Below are positions 8,308 through 17,090 of a stretch of 64,000 bases of DNA, piece after piece. The stretch lies in assembly GCF_048263965.1 (NCBI RefSeq), contig NZ_JBLXDO010000010.1:78448-142447 (forward strand), in the 5' to 3' direction. Origin of the DNA: Ferrimonas sp048263965. Its GTDB lineage: Bacteria; Pseudomonadota; Gammaproteobacteria; Enterobacterales; Shewanellaceae. Position 1 is the stretch's first letter. The number at the start of each line of letters is the position of its first letter. The position numbers and the translations under genes were made by a program. Below the pieces are notes generated by a model. The model searched no databases and was not told the DNA's origin. It saw only the letters and a list, made by a program, of their open reading frames with translations.

Positions 8308-10392
8308 ATGACACGGCTGCTACAGTCACTGACTAACAACAAAGGCTTTATGGGCATCCCGGTGATGCTGCTGGCGATCCTGGCGATGGTGATTCTGCCA
8401 CTGCCCCCTTGGCTGCTGGACATCCTGTTCACCTTCAACATCATCCTGGCCATTCTGGTGCTGCTGGTGTCGGTCTCCATCCGCCGCCCGCTGGAGTTCT
8501 CCGTCTTCCCGACCCTGCTGCTGCTGGCGACCCTGATGAGGCTGACCCTGAACGTCGCCTCCACACGGGTGGTACTGATTGAGGGCCACCAGGGCGGCGA
8601 CGCCGCCGGTAAGGTGATTCAGGCCTTCGGTGAGGTGGTGATTGGCGGCAACTACGTCGTCGGTGCCGTGGTGTTCCTGATCCTGATGATCATCAACTTC
8701 GTGGTGATCACCAAGGGCGGCGAGCGTATCTCCGAGGTGTCCGCCCGCTTCACCCTGGACGCCCTGCCTGGCAAACAGATGGCCATCGACGCGGATCTCA
8801 ATGCCGGCACCCTGACTCAGGAGCAGGCCAGAACCCGACGCCAGGAGGTGGCCCGGGAAGCGGACTTCTACGGAGCCATGGACGGCGCCTCCAAGTTTGT
8901 CCGCGGTGATGCCATCGCCGGCATACTGATCCTGGCCATCAACATCATCGGCGGTATCTGCATCGGCATCTTCATGTACGATCTTGGCGCCGCCGACGCC
9001 TTCAAGACCTACGCACTGCTTACCATAGGTGACGGCCTGGTGGCCCAGATCCCGTCACTGCTGCTGGCCACCGCCGCCGCCATCATTGTCACCCGGGTGT
9101 CCGACGCGGAGGAGATGCCCAAACAGCTCTCCCGCCAGCTGCTGGCCAACCCCAAGGTGCTGGGCACCGCCGCCGGCGTCATGGCGATCCTGGGACTGGT
9201 CCCCGGCATGCCCGCCCTGGTGTTCCTCTCCTTTGCCACCGTCCTGGGGTTCGTCGCATTCCGTCAGTCTCAGCTGGCCCCGGAGGCGCCCCTGGAAGAG
9301 GTGCAGGAGAAGGCGGAAGAACTGGTCAGCGAACCCACCCAGCCCAGCTGGGATGCCCTGCCCCACACCGACATCATCGAACTGGGGGTGGGTTACCGCC
9401 TGGTGCACCTGGTGGACCGCAGTCAGGGGGCGGAGCTGATCAAACGGCTCACCGGCATCCGTCGCACCCTCTCCGAACAGGCAGGCTTCCTGCTGCCGGA
9501 GGTGCGGGTCAGGGACAACCTCTCCCTGCCCCCCAATGGCTACCAGATCTCCATCCTCGGCACCCCGCTGGCTAAGGCAGAACTGCAGCCGGAGCGGCTG
9601 CTGGCTATTCAGAGTGGTCAGGTGTATGGCAACATCGAGGGGATCATCACCAAGGACCCGGCCTACCAGATGGACGCCATCTGGATCGACAGCAATGACA
9701 AGGCCAAAGCCTTGAACCTGGGCTACTCGGTGGTGGACCACGCCACCATCATCGCGACCCACGTCAGTAAGCTGCTGCGGGAAGCCCTGCCGGAGATGCT
9801 GCAACACGATGACATCAACGCCATCGGCGAGCGGCTGGCCATGGTGGCGCCCAAGCTGTCGGAATCGCTTTCCACCGCCCTGACTCCGGTGCAGCAGCTG
9901 AAAACCTTCAGGTTGCTGCTCAGGGAGCAGGTCTCCCTCAAGGACATTCGCACCGTGGCCACCACCCTGCTGGAGTCCAGTGACGCCACCAAGGACCCTG
10001 TGCTGCTGGCCGCCGATGTGCGCTGTGCCCTGAAACACAATCTGGTGCATCAGATTGCCGGCGAGAGCGGCAAGCTCAGCGTCATCACCCTGGCGCCGGA
10101 GCTGGAGCAGCAATTGCTGACCTCGCTCAACCAGGCCCAGCAGGGCGGTCAGGTGGCGCTGGACTCCTTCCCGGTCGATCCCCAGTTGTTGGCGCGGCTG
10201 CAGCAGGCAATGCCCGAGCACCTGGCTGCCGCCCGCCAACAGGGTCACCCCGCCATGCTGCTGGTGGCCCCTCAGCTCAGGCCGCTGCTGGGCCGTTATG
10301 CCCTGGCCTTCGCCCGGGGCCTGAATGTGCTCTCCTACAACGAGGTACCGGAAACCCGGGAGCTGCAGATCGCCGCCCAGCTCACCGCATAA
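8308..10392 (+). CDS. flhA: Flagellar export gate protein FlhA
   Basis: FlhA is the large gate subunit that takes up proton motive force and docks chaperone-substrate complexes. The 694-residue product has eight membrane spans in the first ~320 residues. They include the FHIPEP-family motifs RRPLEFSVFPTLLLLATLMR and LNVASTRVVL. The cytoplasmic loop is KGGERISEVSARFTLDALPG with KQMAIDADLNAG. The cytosolic C-terminal domain contains DIIELGVGYRLVHLVD, GIRRTLSEQAGFLLPEVRVRD-type text and ILGTPLAKAEL. It ends the rightward operon and is followed by a strong terminator. Length matches the family. Confidence 0.95.
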   Translation: MTRLLQSLTNNKGFMGIPVMLLAILAMVILPLPPWLLDILFTFNIILAILVLLVSVSIRRPLEFSVFPTLLLLATLMRLTLNVASTRVVLIEGHQGGDAAGKVIQAFGEVVIGGNYVVGAVVFLILMIINFVVITKGGERISEVSARFTLDALPGKQMAIDADLNAGTLTQEQARTRRQEVAREADFYGAMDGASKFVRGDAIAGILILAINIIGGICIGIFMYDLGAADAFKTYALLTIGDGLVAQIPSLLLATAAAIIVTRVSDAEEMPKQLSRQLLANPKVLGTAAGVMAILGLVPGMPALVFLSFATVLGFVAFRQSQLAPEAPLEEVQEKAEELVSEPTQPSWDALPHTDIIELGVGYRLVHLVDRSQGAELIKRLTGIRRTLSEQAGFLLPEVRVRDNLSLPPNGYQISILGTPLAKAELQPERLLAIQSGQVYGNIEGIITKDPAYQMDAIWIDSNDKAKALNLGYSVVDHATIIATHVSKLLREALPEMLQHDDINAIGERLAMVAPKLSESLSTALTPVQQLKTFRLLLREQVSLKDIRTVATTLLESSDATKDPVLLAADVRCALKHNLVHQIAGESGKLSVITLAPELEQQLLTSLNQAQQGGQVALDSFPVDPQLLARLQQAMPEHLAAARQQGHPAMLLVAPQLRPLLGRYALAFARGLNVLSYNEVPETRELQIAAQLTA

Positions 10393-10429
10393 ATCCATCC
10401 TGTTCTCCCTGCCACGGAACGGCTTTCCC

Positions 10430-10464
10430 GGCCCCGCAGAATCTCAGACTACGGGGCCTCTTTT
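10430..10464 (+). terminator. Rho-independent terminator after flhA
   Basis: Perfect 7-bp stem GGCCCCG (10430-10436) and CGGGGCC (10452-10458), followed by TCTTTT. It lies 38 bp after the flhA stop and should end the fliM-flhA transcript. Confidence 0.8.
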
Positions 10465-10516
10465 CAGCCAGCCATCCAGCGCGTACAATGGCGCGCTTTG
10501 ATTGCCGGAGACCCAG

Positions 10517-11050
10517 ATGCAGCCCCTGAACAGCACCACCCACCCAGACGCCATCCCCCAGGGCAGCGAAACCCTGCGCAAGGCGGTGCGAGCGGCCATC
10601 CTCGACGGCGATCAGATCCTGCTGCTCTATACCGAGCGTTATGAGGATTACAGCCTCCCGGGTGGCGGCGTCGATAAGGGGGAAAGCCTGGAGCAGGCGC
10701 TGCTGCGTGAAGTGGCCGAAGAGACCGGGGCCGCCAATCTGACCATTATCGAAGAGCTGGGTCTGTTCGAGGAGCTGCGCCCCTGGTACAAGGATGACGC
10801 CGACAACCAGAGAATGCTCTCCTACTGCTACCTGTGCAGCGCCGATCGTCAGTTGGGCGAGACCCAGCTGGAGCACTACGAGCAGCAGAACGGCATGCGT
10901 CCGCTGTGGGTCAACATCCACGACGCCATCGCCCACAACCATAAGACCATGGCCGCCAGCCCCAAGGCGGGCATGTCCATCCAGCGGGAAACCTGGCTGC
11001 TGGAGTACCTGGCGGCGCGCCTGGATGACCGCCAGGAGCGGGTGGCTTAA
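10517..11050 (+). CDS. Nudix hydrolase
   Basis: A 177-residue Nudix-fold enzyme that would hydrolyse a nucleoside diphosphate linked to another moiety; the substrate cannot be read from the sequence. The Nudix box (GX5EX7REUXEEXGU) is complete: the G of GVDKGESLEQ, then LLREVAEETGA with the metal-binding Glu residues. The ATG at 10517 is preferred over an upstream TTG at 10502, since CCGGAG at 10505-10510 gives a 6-bp spacing. The gene is monocistronic, bounded by the flhA terminator and its own bidirectional terminator. Confidence 0.85.
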   Translation: MQPLNSTTHPDAIPQGSETLRKAVRAAILDGDQILLLYTERYEDYSLPGGGVDKGESLEQALLREVAEETGAANLTIIEELGLFEELRPWYKDDADNQRMLSYCYLCSADRQLGETQLEHYEQQNGMRPLWVNIHDAIAHNHKTMAASPKAGMSIQRETWLLEYLAARLDDRQERVA

Positions 11051-11057
11051 CACCCAG

Positions 11058-11084
11058 AAAAAAGGCGCCGGTGGCGCCTTTTTT
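11058..11084. terminator. Bidirectional terminator between Nudix gene and the racemase-like gene
   Basis: A-tract, GGCGCC (11064-11069), loop GGT, GGCGCC (11073-11078) and a T-tract. It can serve the Nudix gene on the plus strand and the converging beta-oxidation operon on the minus strand. Confidence 0.8.
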
Positions 11085-11110
11085 AACGACTCCATTTAGG
11101 CCGATTCGGC

Positions 11111-12283
11111 TTATCCGGCGACTGCCCCACTGGCTTTCAAGTCGGCAATCTCCGCCTCCCCATAGCCCAGCTCTTTGAGCACCGTTTCGCTGTGCTGCCC
11201 CAGAGCCGCCCCGGGCCGCATTGGCCCCTGTCGATTCAGGGGGCAGGCCAGCTGAGTTATAGACTGGCCCTGATGGGTCAGCTGACGCACCATGCCCCGC
11301 GCCACGAACTGTGGGTGGGCCATCGCCTCATCCAGGTTCAGCACCGGCTCGACGCAGCAATCCAGCGCGGCAAACCTCTGGCGCCAGACATCCAAGGACT
11401 GCTCGGCGATCACTGCGGCGATCTCCCCCTTGAGCTCAGACTGCTGCCCCGGGGGCGCCAGGGCATGCGCCGCCCAGTTGGGCCGGTCGATGGCCTGGAA
11501 AAACGCCAGGGCAAACTGAGGCTCCAGGGCCCCTACCGCCAGGTAACGGCCATCGGCAGTGGCATAGTAGTCATAGAGGCTGCCGCCGTTGAGCACCTCG
11601 GTGCCCGGCTGGGGCGCCGGGGCTCCACAACCCACCGCCGCCGAAGCCATGGCGTTCAGCGCCAGAGCCCCCTCGGCCATGGCGACATCCAGATGCCGGC
11701 CCAGACCACTGCTTTGGCGTTCAAACAGCGCCGCCAGAATGGCGATCACCGCCTGCTGGGAACCCCCGGCCAGATCCGCCACCTGGGTGCCGCTGAGCAC
11801 AGGCTCAGTGCGGCCGCTGTAGCTGGCCAACCCGGACAGTGCCAGGTAGTTGATGTCGTGCCCCGCCCTGTGGGCCAGGGGACCGCTCTGGCCATAGCCG
11901 GTCAGGGAGCAGTAGATAAGCCTCGGGTTACACTCCCTCAGGCTGGGGTAATCCAGCCCCAGCCGAGCCATCACTCCGGGGCGAAACTGCTCCAGCAGGA
12001 TGTCGTGCTCCGCCACCAGGCGGCGAACCACCTCTATCGCCTGTGGCGCCTTGAGATCCAACGCCAGGCTGCGCTTGTTGCGGTTGATGGTCAGGTGCGC
12101 CGCCGACTCCCCGCCCACCCTGGGGCTCAGCTGCCTGAGCAGATCCGGCCTGGAGGGAGACTCGATGCGAGTCACCTGAGCCCCCATGTCCGCCAGCAGC
12201 TGACTGGCGAAGGGCCCCGGCAACAGGGTGGAAAAATCCAGCACCTTGAGGCCGGTCAGGGGGCCACTGGCTTCGGGGCTCAT
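11111..12283 (-). CDS. Family III CoA-transferase fold protein, alpha-methylacyl-CoA racemase-like
   Basis: A 390-residue member of the CaiB/BaiF family. The segments GHDINYLALSGLAS and ADLAGG carry the His and Asp that act as the two acid-base residues in alpha-methylacyl-CoA racemases. The N-terminus has the family signature GLKVLDFSTLLPGPFASQLL and NRNKRSLALDLK. A racemase is preferred to a CoA transferase because of these motifs. It is the last gene of a leftward operon and overlaps the acyl-CoA dehydrogenase stop by 4 bp. Racemase activity would let the pathway process (2R)-methyl-branched acyl-CoAs by converting them to the 2S form that acyl-CoA dehydrogenases accept. This role is inferred. 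Confidence 0.8.
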   Translation of the reverse strand: MSPEASGPLTGLKVLDFSTLLPGPFASQLLADMGAQVTRIESPSRPDLLRQLSPRVGGESAAHLTINRNKRSLALDLKAPQAIEVVRRLVAEHDILLEQFRPGVMARLGLDYPSLRECNPRLIYCSLTGYGQSGPLAHRAGHDINYLALSGLASYSGRTEPVLSGTQVADLAGGSQQAVIAILAALFERQSSGLGRHLDVAMAEGALALNAMASAAVGCGAPAPQPGTEVLNGGSLYDYYATADGRYLAVGALEPQFALAFFQAIDRPNWAAHALAPPGQQSELKGEIAAVIAEQSLDVWRQRFAALDCCVEPVLNLDEAMAHPQFVARGMVRQLTHQGQSITQLACPLNRQGPMRPGAALGQHSETVLKELGYGEAEIADLKASGAVAG

Positions 12284-13428
12284 TGCTGCTCCAGCATCTT
12301 GCGGGCGATGATCAGCTTCATCACCTCACTGGTGCCGGCGTAGATGCGCTGCACCCTGGCATCAGCCCAGGCCCGGGCCACCGGGTACTCCCACATGTAG
12401 CCATAGCCGCCGTGCAGCTGGAGACACTCATCCAGCACCTCACCCTGAAGCTCAGTGGTGAGCAGCTTCACCTCGGCAGCCATGGCCGCATCCAGTTTGC
12501 CCTCCAGGTGCAGTTCGATGCAGCGGTCGGTGAACACCCGGGCCGCATCCACCTTGGTGCGGCACTCCGCCAACTTGAACTGGGTGTTCTGCAAGGCGGC
12601 GATGGGCTTGCCGAAGGCACGGCGCTCCGCCACATAGGCCAGGGTCTGCTCCAGAATGGACTCCGCATTGGCCACCGCGTTGCTGGCCACCGACAACCGC
12701 TCCTGGGGCAGCTCCCGCATCAGGTAGGCGAAACCGGCCCCCTCCTCCCCCAGCAGGGCATCGGCGGGCAGGCGCACATTGTCGAAGAACAGCTCAGAGG
12801 TGTCCTGGGCCTTCATACCGATCTTCTCCAGGTTGGTGCCGCGGCTGAATCCGGCCATCCCCTCCTCCACCAGGAACAGGCTGAAGCCACGGGAGCCCGC
12901 CTCCGGGTCGGTGCGGGCCACCACGATCACCAGGTTGGCGTGCTGGCCATTGGTGATGAAGGTCTTGGCGCCGCTGAGCAGCCAACCGTCTCCGTCCCGC
13001 TGTGCCTTGGTCTTGATCCCCTGCAGATCCGAGCCGGTGCCGGGTTCGGTCATGGCGATGGCGGTCACCAGCTCTCCGCCGATGCAGCCCGGCAACAGCC
13101 GCTGCTTCTGGGCCTCGCTGCCGTAATGGAGGATGTAGGGCACGGCGATGTCCGAATGCAGCCCCCAGCCCAGGCCGGACGCCCCAACCCGGGCGATCTC
13201 CTCGTTGATGATGACGTTGTAGCGAAAGTCCACCTCCACCCCACCATAGGCCTCCGGCAGAGTCGGGCAGAGGAAGCCCTGTTCCCCCGCTTTTAGCCAC
13301 AGGCCCCGGTCGACGCAGCCCTCCTTCTCCCACTGGGCGTGGAAGGGCACCACCTCCGCCTCCAGGAAACGGCGGACGCTGTCGCGAAACAGTTGATGAT
13401 CGCTGTCAAACAGAGTTCTTGGAAACAT
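12280..13428 (-). CDS. Acyl-CoA dehydrogenase, long-chain (LCAD) type
   Basis: A 382-residue FAD enzyme catalysing the first step of beta-oxidation. It shows the FAD/substrate motifs IAMTEPGTGSDLQGIKT and SGAKTFITNGQHANLVIV, and near the C-terminus LQLHGGYGYMWEYPVARAWA and RIYAGTSEVMKLI. At the position where MCAD and SCAD have the catalytic Glu (YEGT), this protein has Ala (YAGT). The Glu in the helix ELPQERLSVA matches the catalytic base position of LCAD and isovaleryl-CoA dehydrogenase, so the enzyme should be active and LCAD-like. The gene lies 27 bp after the FadJ-like gene and overlaps the racemase gene. Confidence 0.88.
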   Translation of the reverse strand: MFPRTLFDSDHQLFRDSVRRFLEAEVVPFHAQWEKEGCVDRGLWLKAGEQGFLCPTLPEAYGGVEVDFRYNVIINEEIARVGASGLGWGLHSDIAVPYILHYGSEAQKQRLLPGCIGGELVTAIAMTEPGTGSDLQGIKTKAQRDGDGWLLSGAKTFITNGQHANLVIVVARTDPEAGSRGFSLFLVEEGMAGFSRGTNLEKIGMKAQDTSELFFDNVRLPADALLGEEGAGFAYLMRELPQERLSVASNAVANAESILEQTLAYVAERRAFGKPIAALQNTQFKLAECRTKVDAARVFTDRCIELHLEGKLDAAMAAEVKLLTTELQGEVLDECLQLHGGYGYMWEYPVARAWADARVQRIYAGTSEVMKLIIARKMLEQQ

Positions 13429-13455
13429 GATTTCCTCCTTGAGAATCGATTGGAA

Positions 13456-15588
13456 TCAATAGCCCTGGCCTTTAGCAGCCCGCGCTCTGAGGCCGTCGGG
13501 CACCCGGAAACGCTCGCCGTAGTTCTCGGCCAGTTGGTCCGCCCGGGCCACAAAGGCCTTGGGGCCCAGGTGGTCGATAAACTGAATGGCGCCGCCGCTC
13601 CAGGCGGGGAAGCCGATGCCGAAGATGGAGCCCACGTCCGCATCCCGGCGATGGTTGAGCACCCCCTCCTCCATGCAGCGCACCGTCTCCACCGCCATGA
13701 TGAACAGCAGCCGCTCCTTGAGCTCCTGCACGTCCGGCTGAACCTCGGCCTGAGGGAAGTACCCGGCCAGGCCGTTCCACAGCCGCTTCTTCTCCCCTTT
13801 GGGGTAGTCGTAGAAGCCTCGACCGGCGGCCTTGCCAGCACGCTCCAGCTCCAGCATGCGATCAATCACCGGGTCCGCCTCCTTGGGCGATGCGGCGCTC
13901 CCCTCCTCAGCCAGGTCCGCCACCGTCTGGTTGCGAATTTTCTCCATCAACGTCAGGCTGACCTCGTCGGAGACCGCCAGGGGCCCCACGGGGAACCCCG
14001 CCAGCCAGGCTGCATTCTCGATGGCGGCGGGGGCCACCCCCTCCGCCAGCATGGCAATCCCCTCGTTGGTGAAGGTGCCGAACACCCGGGAGGTGAAGAA
14101 ACCGCGGCTGTCGTTGACCACGATCGGGGTCTTGCCCAGTTGCAGCACGAAGTCATAGGCCCGGGCCAGGGACTCGGGCGAGGTCTGTTGGCCACAGATG
14201 ATCTCCACCAGGGGCATCTTGTCCACCGGTGAGAAGAAGTGCAGACCAATGAAGTTCTGCGGTTGCCTGGAGGCCTGGGCCAGGCCGGTAATGGGCAGGG
14301 TGGAGGTGTTGGACGCCATCATGGCAGTGTCTGCCAGCACCGCTTCCGCCTCCCGGGTCACCTTAGCCTTGAGGTCGCGGTTCTCGAACACCGCCTCTAT
14401 CACCAGCTCGCACCCGGCCAGTTCCGCCACCGATTCCGTCGGCACTATGCGCTCAAGCAGTTGTTGGGCCTGAGCCTCACTGCTGCGTCCCCGCTGGACC
14501 CGCTTCGCCATCAGGGCTTCGCTGTAGGCCTTGCCCTTATGTGCCTGAGCCAGGCTGACATCCTTGAGCACCACCTCGATGCCCCTGGACGCGGCAGCGT
14601 AGGCGATGCCAGCGCCCATCATTCCGGCACCCAGCACCCCAACCCGGGTCACTTTAGACGGGGAGACATCCTCAGGGCGCCCGGCGCCAGCTTTGATGGC
14701 GTTAAGTTCAAACCAGAAGGTGTTGATCAGGTTCTTCACCTGTTGGCTGCACACCAGCTCAACGAAGTAGCGGGACTCGATGCGACAGGCGGTGTCAAAG
14801 TCCACCTGGGCCCCCTCCACCATGGCGCAGAGAATCGCCTCCGGTGCCGGCAGTACCCCCTTGGTCTTCTTACGCAGCATGGCCGGAGCCACCGCCAGCA
14901 TTTGCGCCACCTTGGGAGAGCTGGGGCTGCCACCGGGCAGGCGATAGCCCTTCTCATCCCAGGGCTGAGCCACCTGGGGATGGGCCTGGATATACTCCCT
15001 GGCCGCCTGCAACATGCCCTGCTCCGAGTCTGCCAATTGGTGTACCAGGCCGGCTTCCAACGCCTCGGCCGGGGAGAACTGCCGCCCCTCGGTCAACAGG
15101 GGCAACGCCTGCTGCAATCCGAACATGCGCACGGTGCGGGCCACGCCGCCTCCCCCGGGGAGCAGCCCCAGGGTGACCTCGGGCAGCCCGATTCTCACCC
15201 CCTTACTGTTCAGGGCGATACGATGATGACAGGCCAGGGCCAGTTCCCAGCCACCGCCGAGGGCGGCGCCGCCGATGCAGGCCACCACAGGTTTGCCACC
15301 GGTCTCCAGGGCCCGCAGACTGGCCTTGATTGACTCCACCATGTCATAAAATGGCCCTGCGCTCTCCCGGGTCACTTGGGCAATCTGACCCAGATCGCCT
15401 CCGGCAAAAAAGGTGCTCTTGGCAGAGCGCAAGATAATGCCTTTGTAGTCCATCTCCTGGATGGCTGACACGGTCTCAGCCAGGTCCTCGGCAAAGGCCC
15501 GGTCCATCAGGTTGGCGGAGGCGCCGGACCTGTCCAGCACCAGATGGAGGATGCCATCGCTCTCCAGTTCGATACGTATGCTGCTCAT
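13456..15588 (-). CDS. FadJ-like enoyl-CoA hydratase / 3-hydroxyacyl-CoA dehydrogenase
   Basis: A 710-residue fused enzyme performing hydration and NAD-dependent oxidation in beta-oxidation. The N-terminal crotonase domain holds the oxyanion loop ACIGGAALGGGWELALAC and the two catalytic Glu residues (in GGGWELAL and IGLPEVTLGLLPGGGG). The dehydrogenase domain has the Rossmann motif VGVLGAGMMGAGIAYAAASR and the catalytic His in IGLHFFSPVDKMPLVEII. It ends with a 3HCDH C-terminal domain. The ATG at 15588 has an AGGGAG ribosome site 6 bp upstream; an earlier in-frame ATG gives an implausible His/Arg-rich leader. The FadJ class is favoured because the partner thiolase is encoded upstream, as in fadI-fadJ. 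It could equally be called a trifunctional alpha subunit. Confidence 0.87.
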   Translation of the reverse strand: MSSIRIELESDGILHLVLDRSGASANLMDRAFAEDLAETVSAIQEMDYKGIILRSAKSTFFAGGDLGQIAQVTRESAGPFYDMVESIKASLRALETGGKPVVACIGGAALGGGWELALACHHRIALNSKGVRIGLPEVTLGLLPGGGGVARTVRMFGLQQALPLLTEGRQFSPAEALEAGLVHQLADSEQGMLQAAREYIQAHPQVAQPWDEKGYRLPGGSPSSPKVAQMLAVAPAMLRKKTKGVLPAPEAILCAMVEGAQVDFDTACRIESRYFVELVCSQQVKNLINTFWFELNAIKAGAGRPEDVSPSKVTRVGVLGAGMMGAGIAYAAASRGIEVVLKDVSLAQAHKGKAYSEALMAKRVQRGRSSEAQAQQLLERIVPTESVAELAGCELVIEAVFENRDLKAKVTREAEAVLADTAMMASNTSTLPITGLAQASRQPQNFIGLHFFSPVDKMPLVEIICGQQTSPESLARAYDFVLQLGKTPIVVNDSRGFFTSRVFGTFTNEGIAMLAEGVAPAAIENAAWLAGFPVGPLAVSDEVSLTLMEKIRNQTVADLAEEGSAASPKEADPVIDRMLELERAGKAAGRGFYDYPKGEKKRLWNGLAGYFPQAEVQPDVQELKERLLFIMAVETVRCMEEGVLNHRRDADVGSIFGIGFPAWSGGAIQFIDHLGPKAFVARADQLAENYGERFRVPDGLRARAAKGQGY

Positions 15589-15599
15589 GTTCTGCTCCC

Positions 15600-16808
15600 T
15601 CAGACTCGCTCGATGATGGTGGCGATGCCCATGCCACCGCCCACGCACAGGGTCGCCATGCCCCGCTTCAGATCCCTGGCCTCCAACTCATCGAGCAGGG
15701 TCCCCAAAATCATGGCGCCGGTGGCCCCCAGGGGGTGGCCCATGGCGATGGCGCCGCCATTGACGTTCACCTTATCCAGGGGCACATCCATCTCCTTGAT
15801 AAAGCGCAGCACCACCGAGGCAAAGGCTTCATTGACCTCATAGAGGTCAATGTCGTCTGCGCTCAGCCCGGCCAGGGCCAGCGCCTTGCGGGCCGCCGGA
15901 GCCGGCCCGGTGAGCATGATGGTGGCATCGGTGCCCACCACGGCGGTGGCAATCACCCTGGCCCGGGGCGTCATATTGAACTGCTGACCGGCGGCTTCGC
16001 TGCCCACCAGCACCAGGGCGGCGCCATCGACGATGCCCGAGGCATTGCCCGGGGTGTGCAGGTGCTCGATGCGCTCCACCTGGGGATACTTGGCACGGGC
16101 CACCTCATCGAAGCCCATCTCCCCCAGCGCCTGGAAGGAGGGCTTGAGCCCCCCCAGGTTCTCCAGGGTGCAGTCCGGCCGCACCAGCTCGTCGTGATCC
16201 AGCAGGGTCAATCCGTTTTGGTCGGTCACCGGCAGCACGCTGTTGGCAAAGGCGCCCCGCGACCAGGCGGCCGCCGCATTGTGGTGAGAACGCTGGGCAA
16301 AGCTGTCCAGCTGCTGCCTGGAATAGCCATCCAGAGTCGCAATCAGATCTGCACCGATGCCCTGGGGCATGAAGCCGGTGGCCAGGTTGGTGGCAGGGTC
16401 ATTGGCCCAGGCACCGCCGTCGGAGCCCATGGGCACCCGGGACATGGACTCCACCCCGCCGGCCACCACCAGTTGCTCCCAGCCGGAGCGCACCTTCATC
16501 GCCGCCATGTTGACCGCCTCCAACCCGGAGGCGCAGAATCGGTTGAGGGTCACTCCGGCCACATCATCGTCCCAGCCCGCAGCCAGGGTGGCGGTCTTGG
16601 CGATGTCCGCCCCCTGATCCCCCACGGCAGACACGCAGCCGAGGACCACGTCGTCCACCGCGCTGGTGTCGAAGCCGTTACGCTGCTGCAGACTGGCAAG
16701 CAGTGAGGTAATCAGAGAGATGGGTTTGGCCTCGTGGAGGGCCCCGGTTGCCTTGCCCCGCCCCCTGGGGGTGCGGATGGCATCAAAGAGGTAGGCGTGC
16801 TGAGTCAT
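15600..16808 (-). CDS. Acetyl-CoA C-acyltransferase (thiolase)
   Basis: A 402-residue thiolase that cleaves 3-ketoacyl-CoA in the last step of beta-oxidation. The nucleophile Cys is in LNRFCASGLEAVNMAA. The catalytic His is in NGGAIAMGHPLGATGA and the second Cys in TLCVGGGMGIATIIERV at the C-terminus. The ATG at 16808 has an AAGGA site with 6-bp spacing; an upstream frame extension to 16850 lacks one. It is the first gene of the leftward four-gene operon, with 11 bp to the FadJ-like gene. Opening text AYLFDAIRTPRGRGKATGAL is typical of biosynthetic/FadA-type thiolases. Confidence 0.88.
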   Translation of the reverse strand: MTQHAYLFDAIRTPRGRGKATGALHEAKPISLITSLLASLQQRNGFDTSAVDDVVLGCVSAVGDQGADIAKTATLAAGWDDDVAGVTLNRFCASGLEAVNMAAMKVRSGWEQLVVAGGVESMSRVPMGSDGGAWANDPATNLATGFMPQGIGADLIATLDGYSRQQLDSFAQRSHHNAAAAWSRGAFANSVLPVTDQNGLTLLDHDELVRPDCTLENLGGLKPSFQALGEMGFDEVARAKYPQVERIEHLHTPGNASGIVDGAALVLVGSEAAGQQFNMTPRARVIATAVVGTDATIMLTGPAPAARKALALAGLSADDIDLYEVNEAFASVVLRFIKEMDVPLDKVNVNGGAIAMGHPLGATGAMILGTLLDELEARDLKRGMATLCVGGGMGIATIIERV

Positions 16809-16860
16809 CAATCGTCCTTGCTGAAGTGAGCCTGTTATCACTCTAGGCAAGGTGGCGGAA

Positions 16861-16885
16861 TTTGATAATGACCTTTCTTGTCAAA
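16861..16885. promoter_or_regulatory. Inverted repeat upstream of the beta-oxidation operon
   Basis: TTTGATAA (16861-16868) and TTGTCAAA (16878-16885) form an inverted repeat matching at 7 of 8 positions with a 9-bp spacer, about 55-75 bp upstream of the thiolase start. On the minus strand the inner arm reads TTGACA, a good -35 hexamer, but no convincing -10 follows. A second weaker repeat, AGTGA-N8-TCACT, lies nearer the gene (about 16825-16843). The regulator is unknown. Confidence 0.35.
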
Positions 16886-16936
16886 GGCAGTGACCTTACT
16901 GCTCATCACCATGCTCCAATGGCGATGCCCGGACAT

Positions 16937-16969
16937 AAAAACGCCCCCGAACTCAGGCTCAGGCGCTTG
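16937..16969 (-). terminator. Weak terminator-like element after the first TetR gene
   Basis: Read on the minus strand, a CGCC...GGGGGCG hairpin is followed by a T-tract, 120 bp past the TetR stop. The sequence closely resembles the strong terminator at 30677-30717: both contain AAAACGCCCCC then ACTCAGG and TCAGG. The distal arm here is eroded, so the stem is only about 4 bp. Confidence 0.4.
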
Positions 16970-17090
16970 TAACCGACGCAATATTATCCAGTAAGGATAA
17001 GTTCAAAAGGGCATGAACAGCACATTGAAGTAGAATGACCGTGTAACGTTGCCTAAAGATATAGGCGGTGACTAAGGATTCTAGTTACCA

